From positions 1-36,909 of the forward strand of contig JAUXPH010000006.1 of NCBI GenBank assembly GCA_030683995.1: a stretch of DNA of 36,909 nt, given 5' to 3'. Both the position numbers and the translations under genes were made by a program. This stretch comes from Lutibacter sp. (GTDB taxonomy: Bacteria; Bacteroidota; Bacteroidia; Flavobacteriales; Flavobacteriaceae). Under the pieces are notes generated by a model, which was not told the origin of the DNA, did not search any database, and saw nothing but the letters and a program-made list of their open reading frames with translations. Positions 32,137 through 36,909 of this stretch are shown here, one piece after another; position 1 is the stretch's first letter; each line of letters starts with the position of its first letter.

Positions 32137-32823
32137 TTATAAATTGGCTATAAAATCTTTTACTTCTAAAGCATCATTAACGTTAAAATCACCTATTTTA
32201 GTGCGTCGCAATTGAGATAAATGTCCGCCCGAATTTAAGGCTTTTCCAAAATCATAGGCCAAAGAACGAATGTAGGTTCCTTTGCTGCAAACAATCCTGA
32301 ATTGTACTTTAGGCAAATTGATGCTGGTAATTTCAAAAGTTTGGATGGTGATGTTTCTCGATGTAATTTCACGTGTTTTTCCTTGACGCGCCAAATCGTA
32401 CATTCGCACTCCAGCCATTTTAATGGCAGAAAACATAGGCGGAATTTGCGATATATCTCCAACAAATTGTTTTGCGGTTTTATGGATTAAATCATCCGTA
32501 ATATGATCAACCGGAAAAGTTTCATCCACTTCGGTTTCCAAATCGAAGCTTGGCGTGGTGGCTCCCAATGTAATTTCACCGGTATATTCTTTGACTTGCG
32601 CCTGATATTCGTCTATTTTTTTGGTGAAATTTCCGGTGCAAATAATTAGCAAACCGGTTGCCAACGGATCTAAGGTGCCGGCGTGGCCCACTTTTATTTT
32701 TCCCAGGCCAAATTTATGTCGAATGTTCCAACGCAATTTATTGACCACCTGAAAGGAAGTCCAGGTTAAAGGTTTGTCAATCAACAATATTTGTCCGTTT
32801 TTAAAATCTTCTCCAGAAAGCAT
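32137..32823 (-). CDS. truB: tRNA pseudouridine(55) synthase TruB
   Basis: Makes pseudouridine 55 in the T-loop of tRNAs. The 228-residue protein has the catalytic D52 in VGHAGTLDPLATGLL, the N-terminal ILLIDKPLTWTSFQVVNKL block, and the RIVCSKGTYIRSLAYDFG motif. The C-terminal PUA domain of longer TruB proteins is absent, as in other Bacteroidota. Its ATG overlaps the uppP stop (TAATG, 32821-32825), so the two are probably translated together. Confidence 0.96.
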   Translation of the reverse strand: MLSGEDFKNGQILLIDKPLTWTSFQVVNKLRWNIRHKFGLGKIKVGHAGTLDPLATGLLIICTGNFTKKIDEYQAQVKEYTGEITLGATTPSFDLETEVDETFPVDHITDDLIHKTAKQFVGDISQIPPMFSAIKMAGVRMYDLARQGKTREITSRNITIQTFEITSINLPKVQFRIVCSKGTYIRSLAYDFGKALNSGGHLSQLRRTKIGDFNVNDALEVKDFIANL

Positions 32824-33635
32824 TATACAACGGTTAAAGGCATTACAAAATAATGAATCAGCAATAAAGCGACACCCAAAACTATCCGATAATAACCGAA
32901 CAATTTGAATCCGTTTTTGCTTAAATAATCAATAAAAAATTTAATGGCAAGCAAGGCTACGATGAAAGAAATTACGTTGCCAATGAGCAAATAATTAATT
33001 TGGGGCTGACTTAAAGTAAAACCTGCACTGTAATAATCGTACAATTTTTTTGATGTTGCGCCAAACATTGTTGGCACCGCCAAGAAAAAAGAAAATTCGG
33101 CAGCGGTTCTTCTGTTCAGTTTTTGGGTCATCCCTCCTATGATGGAGGCACCGCTTCTGGAAGTTCCCGGAATCATAGCCAAGCATTGAAAAAATCCGAT
33201 TTTTAGCGCTATGACGTAACTTATTTCGGTATGTTTATAAGGTTGGTTGGGATCCACAATTTCATTTGATTTAAACCAGTCGTCGACTTTCAATAAAATA
33301 AATCCGCCCAAAATTAACGTAATGGCCACAATGATGGGACTTTCAAGCCAATCATCAATATAATTGTTAAATAGCAATCCGAAAAATACGGCGGGCAAAA
33401 ATGCCACAAAAAGTTTTAAGTAAAAATCGACACTTTGAAAAAAGCGTTTCCAATACAAAGCCAACACCGCTAAAATGGCGCCCAGCTGAATTACGATGGT
33501 AAATAATTTGGTAAAATCGTCGCCGGCAATGCCATAAAAAGACGATGCAATAATTAAATGGCCAGTTGAAGAAACGGGTAAATATTCGGTAATTCCTTCA
33601 ATAATGGCTAAAATAATGGCTTCAATATAATTCAT
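32823..33635 (-). CDS. uppP: Undecaprenyl-diphosphatase UppP (BacA)
   Basis: Removes a phosphate from undecaprenyl diphosphate to recycle the lipid carrier for peptidoglycan; also gives bacitracin resistance. The 270-residue membrane protein has [16 protein letters not shown] near the N-terminus and [10 protein letters not shown] in the middle, the two conserved active-site blocks, and about eight TM segments. Length is standard. It lies 2 bp after DUF3098 and overlaps truB by one base. Confidence 0.97.
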   Translation of the reverse strand: MNYIEAIILAIIEGITEYLPVSSTGHLIIASSFYGIAGDDFTKLFTIVIQLGAILAVLALYWKRFFQSVDFYLKLFVAFLPAVFFGLLFNNYIDDWLESPIIVAITLILGGFILLKVDDWFKSNEIVDPNQPYKHTEISYVIALKIGFFQCLAMIPGTSRSGASIIGGMTQKLNRRTAAEFSFFLAVPTMFGATSKKLYDYYSAGFTLSQPQINYLLIGNVISFIVALLAIKFFIDYLSKNGFKLFGYYRIVLGVALLLIHYFVMPLTVV

Positions 33636-33637
33636 TC

Positions 33638-33886
33638 TTATTTTTTAGGTTTCGTCATAATGGCATAAATTTGAATGCCCAAACCTATAATTACCAATGT
33701 TGGCGCCAAACGAATTCGTCTGAAATTGTACATTTCGGGGTTAAAAATTTCGGGATCGTCGCTTCCGCCACCTGCCATTAAAATAAATCCGAGTCCAATA
33801 AAAGCAAGACCGATTAACATAATTGCATAATTTCTTTTTCCGAAAAGGAATCCGCTTTTTATTTCTTTATTTTTTTGGTTCATCAT
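33638..33886 (-). CDS. DUF3098 small membrane protein
   Basis: An 82-residue protein with two TM helices ([18 protein letters not shown] and [18 protein letters not shown]) joined by a short loop with [14 protein letters not shown]. The motif [19 protein letters not shown] is characteristic of DUF3098, found between ftsX and uppP in Bacteroidota. Function unknown; its conserved position suggests a cell-division or envelope role. Two adjacent methionines can serve as start. Confidence 0.9.
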   Translation of the reverse strand: MMNQKNKEIKSGFLFGKRNYAIMLIGLAFIGLGFILMAGGGSDDPEIFNPEMYNFRRIRLAPTLVIIGLGIQIYAIMTKPKK

Positions 33887-33953
33887 AAAAATTATTTGTA
33901 GTTCGACAAGCTCACTATAAACTTTACAGTAATTACAGGACTTATATTTTTTA

Positions 33954-34832
33954 TCAATAATAAAGTTCGTCGCTTCTTAGATTTAAAAATCGCTGGGTTG
34001 CAAAAAACGTGCTTAACCAGGTAATGAGGATTCCCAATCCTATAATTCCAAGAAACACAATGCCCAATATATTGATATCGGAAAACAGTTCCAACTCAGG
34101 GATATTTTTGTTCAAATACGAAATGAAAGCCAGCAAACCCGCAATGGAAACCAATGCGCCAACAATGCCCAGTTTTACGCTTTGCCAAATAAACGGACCG
34201 CGAATAAAGCTTTTTGTGGCGCCCACCATTTGCATTGTTTTGATGGTAAAGCGTTTTGAATATACGGAAAGACGGATAGATCCGTTGATTAAAACGATGG
34301 CAATTAAGGTAAACAACGCGCTAAAAACAAGCATCCAAAAGCTTAGTCGGTTGATGTTTTTTGAGAGTAATTCAATCAGTGGCTTGTCGTAAGTAACTTC
34401 TGAAACTATGTTTCTTAGCACCAATTCTTTTTCTATGCCTGCCATAATTTCAGGCGTCACAAATTCGGATTTCAGTGAAATATCAATGGCATTTTTAAGC
34501 GGATTTTCGCCCAAAAACTCTAAAAAGTTTTCGCCAATGTCGGCACTGTAAATTTTGGCGGCTTCATCTTTTGAAATATAAGTAACGGTTTTTGCGTATT
34601 CGGCCTTTTTTAATTCGGCCTGTAAGCTTTCTACATCTTTGTCTTTGGCATTGTCGTTTAAAAATACGGTTATGGCCACTTTTTCTTTAAAGTGTTTTGT
34701 TATGCTATTGGTTTTTAGCACAATAAGACCAAGCAGTCCCACTAAAAATAACACCAAAGCAATGCTTATGATGACGGAAAGGTAGGAAGATCGCAATCTT
34801 CTTTTTTGATATTTATCGAATGAGTTATTCAA
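33954..34832 (-). CDS. ftsX: Cell division protein FtsX
   Basis: Permease-like partner of the ATPase FtsE, linking division to cell-wall hydrolysis. The 292-residue protein has the FtsX order: a TM helix at ~17-37 (SVIISIALVLFLVGLLGLIV), a periplasmic domain (~45-165), then three TM helices (MLVFSALFTLIAIVLIN; LGIVGALVSIAGLLAFI; ILGIVFLGIIGLGIL). The cytoplasmic loop has RFTIKTMQMVGATKSFIRGPF. It leads ftsX-DUF3098-uppP-truB, with 67 bp to the next gene. ftsE is not adjacent, as is usual in this phylum. Confidence 0.95.
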   Translation of the reverse strand: MNNSFDKYQKRRLRSSYLSVIISIALVLFLVGLLGLIVLKTNSITKHFKEKVAITVFLNDNAKDKDVESLQAELKKAEYAKTVTYISKDEAAKIYSADIGENFLEFLGENPLKNAIDISLKSEFVTPEIMAGIEKELVLRNIVSEVTYDKPLIELLSKNINRLSFWMLVFSALFTLIAIVLINGSIRLSVYSKRFTIKTMQMVGATKSFIRGPFIWQSVKLGIVGALVSIAGLLAFISYLNKNIPELELFSDINILGIVFLGIIGLGILITWLSTFFATQRFLNLRSDELYY

Positions 34833-34970
34833 AAGAAACTGTTTTTAAAGCGGCTGCAATATACGAATTTGTTGTTGAAATGTTTATATGTTTATTTGTT
34901 GATTTGTTTTGTTTGATTTAAGGTTCTTTTCATGAGATCCTGAAACGAGCCTGCCTGCCGGCGAGGCAGG

Positions 34971-35120
34971 TTCAGGATGACGCGGTTATTATTGTAATTT
35001 GAGTTGTTTGTTTTTGGGTTCATTTCATGAGGTCCTGAAATCGGAGATTCACGAACTCCAAAAATATAAAAATGGTGAGTAAACGAGCCTGCCTGCCGGC
35101 GAGGCAGGTTCAGGATGACG
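34971..35120. repeat. Long direct repeat, left copy
   Basis: About 150 bp from TTCAGGATGACGCGGTTATT through a GAGATTCACGAACTCC segment to the hairpin CCTGCCT-GCCGGCG-AGGCAGG (35088-35108). It is nearly identical, with the same internal spacing, to 36575-36724. Another hairpin copy is at 34950-34970. The right copy is ~1.6 kb away; the TA pair lies between them. Confidence 0.75.
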
Positions 35121-35155
35121 GTTTAAATATTTTAAGTCGAAACCCGCCTGCGGCC

Positions 35156-35289
35156 CAATGTCATTAAGTTAAGACATTTATGCATTATTTTTGTCCTTCC
35201 GAGGTACGAGGAATCTCATCATACGTGCTTATTTGTTGCGATTCCTCCTTTGTCGGAATGACAAATATTTCCTTAACTTAATGACATTG
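35156..35289. mobile_element. MITE-like element with 18-bp terminal inverted repeats and 9-bp direct flanks
   Basis: CAATGTCATTAAGTTAAG (35156-35173) and its exact reverse complement (35272-35289) bound a 134-bp segment. Just outside them CCTGCGGCC occurs at 35147-35155 and 35291-35299, a likely target-site duplication with one extra base on the right. The inner part has a second inverted pair (GTCCTTCCGAGG...GGAATCTC against GCGATTCCTCC...CGGAATGAC). There is no ORF, so movement would need a transposase supplied in trans. Confidence 0.7.
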
Positions 35290-35395
35290 ACCTGCGGCCG
35301 GCAGGAAAGGCTAGTCTGATGTTGGCAGAAATAGTAAGACCGAACGTAGCATCAAAATAAATTCTCAAAAAAAGTATGACAATAAAATAATATTG

Positions 35396-35403
35396 TATCT
35401 TTG
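35396..35403 (+). promoter_or_regulatory. -7 promoter element of the higBA operon
   Basis: TATCTTTG matches TAnnTTTG exactly and lies 24 bases before the toxin ATG at 35428. An overlapping ATG at 35424 leads to a stop after five codons. Confidence 0.6.
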
Positions 35404-35427
35404 TATGGAAACAAACAAGCGCTATGA

Positions 35428-35784
35428 ATGAAAAAATATGAAGTAATATTTTTGACCGAGGCAAGAGAATTTTTGTTGGGTTTGGACAATAAAAGCAGGG
35501 ATAAAATAATCTTTAATGTTGATAAAGCAAAAATTAAAACAGACCATGAATTGTTTAAAAAGCTGAAAGGCGAAATTTGGGAGTTTAGAACCTTCTTTAA
35601 CAAAACTTACTTCAGGATTTTTGCTTTTTGGGACAAAGAAAATAAACAAGAAACTTTGGTTTTGGCTACTCATGGAATTATCAAAAAGACAGGAAAAACA
35701 CAAGATAAAGAGATTGAAAAATCCGAACAAATTAGATTGAAATATTTTGAACTTAAAAAAGAAAACAATGGCAACAAAAAATAA
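35428..35784 (+). CDS. higB: HigB-like toxin (RelE/ParE superfamily, Gp49/DUF891 type)
   Basis: A 118-residue type II toxin, expected to be a ribosome-dependent mRNA endonuclease. The fold is shown by KKYEVIFLTEAREFL, LKGEIWEFRTFFNKTYFRIF and FWDKENKQETLVLATHGIIK followed by KTGKTQDKEIEKSEQIRLKY, the typical C-terminal block of the Gp49-like family. The start ATG at 35428 is supported by the promoter. The 3' end overlaps the antitoxin gene by 17 bp, with the toxin first, as in higBA systems. It lies between two ~150-bp direct repeats. Confidence 0.9.
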   Translation: MKKYEVIFLTEAREFLLGLDNKSRDKIIFNVDKAKIKTDHELFKKLKGEIWEFRTFFNKTYFRIFAFWDKENKQETLVLATHGIIKKTGKTQDKEIEKSEQIRLKYFELKKENNGNKK

Positions 35785-36103
35785 AGAATTGCAAATGTTT
35801 ACGTTTGACCAAATAAAGGATGAATTTATTGGTGAAATAGGGACAGAAAAAAGAACGCACTATGAGCAAGAATTGCAACTTGAGGTTTTAGGCGAAATGA
35901 TTAGAACTGTTCGGTTGGAACGAAACTTAACGCAAGAACAATTAGGAAAATTAATTGGTGTTCAACGTGCCCAAATCTCAAAATTAGAAAACAATATGAC
36001 CAACGTTACTCTGGAAACTATTTTGAAGGTTTTTGGAGCGTTGAAAGCAAAAGTAAACTTCAACGTGGAATTGATGAACAACAAAATACAAATCGCTAAT
36101 TAA
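35768..36103 (+). CDS. higA: HigA-like antitoxin, XRE family
   Basis: A 111-residue antitoxin. The helix-turn-helix is at about residues 45-95 with MIRTVRLERNLTQEQLGKLI and VQRAQISKLENNMTNVTLET. The N-terminal ~40 residues probably bind and neutralise HigB. The frame extends upstream to a TTG at 35747, but the ATG at 35768 is preferred; it overlaps the toxin gene by 17 bp. It should also repress its own promoter. Confidence 0.92.
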   Translation: MATKNKELQMFTFDQIKDEFIGEIGTEKRTHYEQELQLEVLGEMIRTVRLERNLTQEQLGKLIGVQRAQISKLENNMTNVTLETILKVFGALKAKVNFNVELMNNKIQIAN

Positions 36104-36165
36104 GGAATAAAAATTACTGGATTTTAAGAGTTTGCGTTCAGCCAATTCTGATAAAAAAACGCTCA

Positions 36166-36400
36166 TTAAGAGATCTTTTTCAAGAATTCATTATAAGAAA
36201 CTCTTTTTCCTTTATCCAATTCTTTAATTCCTTTTTCGATTTCCTTTTGTTCAGTTGAAGTCAACTCGTTCCAAAAATCGACTTTCTCTTTTTTGATAAA
36301 GTCGGCGATTTTTTCAATGAATTTTTCATCTGTTTATCTTTTATTTTTTATTGGTACAGATGCTGTTCGCTATTAATCATTCTACTGTGTATCATAATTT
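36166..36400 (-). pseudogene. Decayed small antitoxin gene
   Basis: On the minus strand a frame closed by TAA at 36166-36168 reads DEKFIEKIADFIKKEKV, DFWNELTSTEQKEIEKGIKE and DKGKRVSYNEFLKKIS. This WxxLtxxEqxxIexGixdld...s...f/vm pattern is that of small Bacteroidota antitoxins paired with RelE/ParE toxins. It has no start codon in frame: a TAA lies just upstream of residue 1, and the preceding coding-like sequence (MINSEQHLYQ, then a TAA, then KIKDKQ) is in a different frame. A nonsense change plus a frameshift best explain this. No partner toxin is visible. Confidence 0.5.
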
Positions 36401-36574
36401 GTTATGCTCGTTTCATTATTAATATTTAAATTCATTTTTACAAGCGCCGCTTTAGAGGTTTGACTGTCCATATTAAATTTTTCTTTGAATTCAAAGTTGT
36501 AAAAATAATGCTTTATTTTTTAATTTAGTGGGGCGTGATGATTTGAACTTCTTTTCGTGAGGTCCTGAAACGAG

Positions 36575-36724
36575 TTCAGGATGACGCGGTTATTATTGTA
36601 ATTTGTTTTGTTTGTTTTAAGGTTCATTTCGTGAGGTCCTGAAATCGGAGATTCACGAACTCCAAAAATATAAAAATGGTGAGTAAACGAGCCTGCCTGC
36701 CGGCGAGGCAGGTTCATGATGACG
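36575..36724. repeat. Long direct repeat, right copy
   Basis: Near-identical to 34971-35120, including the GAGATTCACGAACTCC segment and the hairpin CCTGCCT-GCCGGCG-AGGCAGG (36692-36712). The right copy ends TTCATGATGACG where the left reads TTCAGGATGACG. Confidence 0.75.
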
Positions 36725-36909
36725 CGGTTATTATTTTAATTTAAGTTTTGTGTTTTAAAATTGATAATAGCATATTTGGAACTCCATCTATTTTGTTTTG
36801 TTCTTTTTTTCATTGCCAAAAAAAGAACCAAAAAAGGCTAGTCTGATGATTTTTTTCTGTAAAATGTATTGAATTTTTTTATCCCCAGCATCCAGACCGC
36901 CTCTGCCAA
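36725..36909. repeat. Right-end intergenic DNA with a hairpin repeat
   Basis: No gene is seen. GTTCTTTTTTT (36800-36810) and AAAAAAAGAAC (36818-36828) form an 11-bp hairpin around CATTGCC. The next motif, AAAGGCTAGTCTGATG (36833-36848), also occurs exactly at 35306-35321, just right of the MITE-like element. Both look like dispersed flavobacterial repeats. Confidence 0.55.

Noticed and set aside
36385-36471. Minus-strand 29-codon ORF (MDSQTSKAALVKMNLNI...)
   Set aside because: Too short and isolated; no promoter. It may be the lost 5' part of the antitoxin remnant, but I cannot show this.

Overview
The window looks like chromosomal DNA from a member of the Bacteroidota, most likely the family Flavobacteriaceae. 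It is AT-rich, and many genes are preceded by the Bacteroidota -7 promoter motif TAnnTTTG instead of a Shine-Dalgarno sequence. A T9SS-type sorting tail is present, gene orders such as ftsX-DUF3098-uppP-truB and lemA-TPM-TPM are typical of the group, and the intergenic DNA is full of short GC-rich dispersed repeats. No tool was run: family names come from motif reading and memory, and coordinates are hand-counted.

Region by region. 1-243: a promoter-headed tandem array of 97-bp units derived from the 5' part of initiator tRNA (minus strand). 300-3195: the GTPases era and der with a small membrane protein between them. 3311-7897 (minus): M23 peptidase, MerR regulator, LemA, two TPM-domain proteins, an Mpv17-like membrane protein and a DUF1569 protein. 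8130-11827: alaS and a GSCFA-domain gene. 11907-14626: an eroded accessory patch with both ends of a beta-propeller gene, a T9SS tail, a small membrane ORF broken by TGA, and a few intact unknown genes. 14704-18886: a secreted MORN-repeat protein, a TPR histidine kinase and a LuxR-type response regulator. 18969-24301: rhodanese, long-form aromatic amino acid hydroxylase, M48 protease, gpmI and a thioredoxin-like lipoprotein. 24364-24878: a frameshifted ORF6N gene.

25180-31353 is the metabolic centrepiece: a membrane-bound uptake [NiFe]-hydrogenase. hypA-hypB-hypC run left on the minus strand; small subunit, large subunit, cytochrome b and maturation protease run right on the plus strand. The small subunit has all six cysteines expected for the proximal [4Fe-3S] cluster of O2-tolerant enzymes, so the organism probably oxidises H2 in air and feeds electrons into the quinone pool. 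hypD, hypE and hypF are not in the window.

31589-34832 (minus): a small outer-membrane-like protein, then truB, uppP, DUF3098 and ftsX. 34833-36909: a repeat-rich end where two ~150-bp direct repeats bracket a 134-bp MITE-like element, a HigB/HigA toxin-antitoxin pair and a decayed second antitoxin.

I found no clearly new multi-gene system. The observations most worth following are the tRNA-fMet-derived array, the MITE-like element plus TA island, the hollowed-out propeller locus, and repeats that have become protein-coding (the HypB C-terminus and the GSCFA gene).
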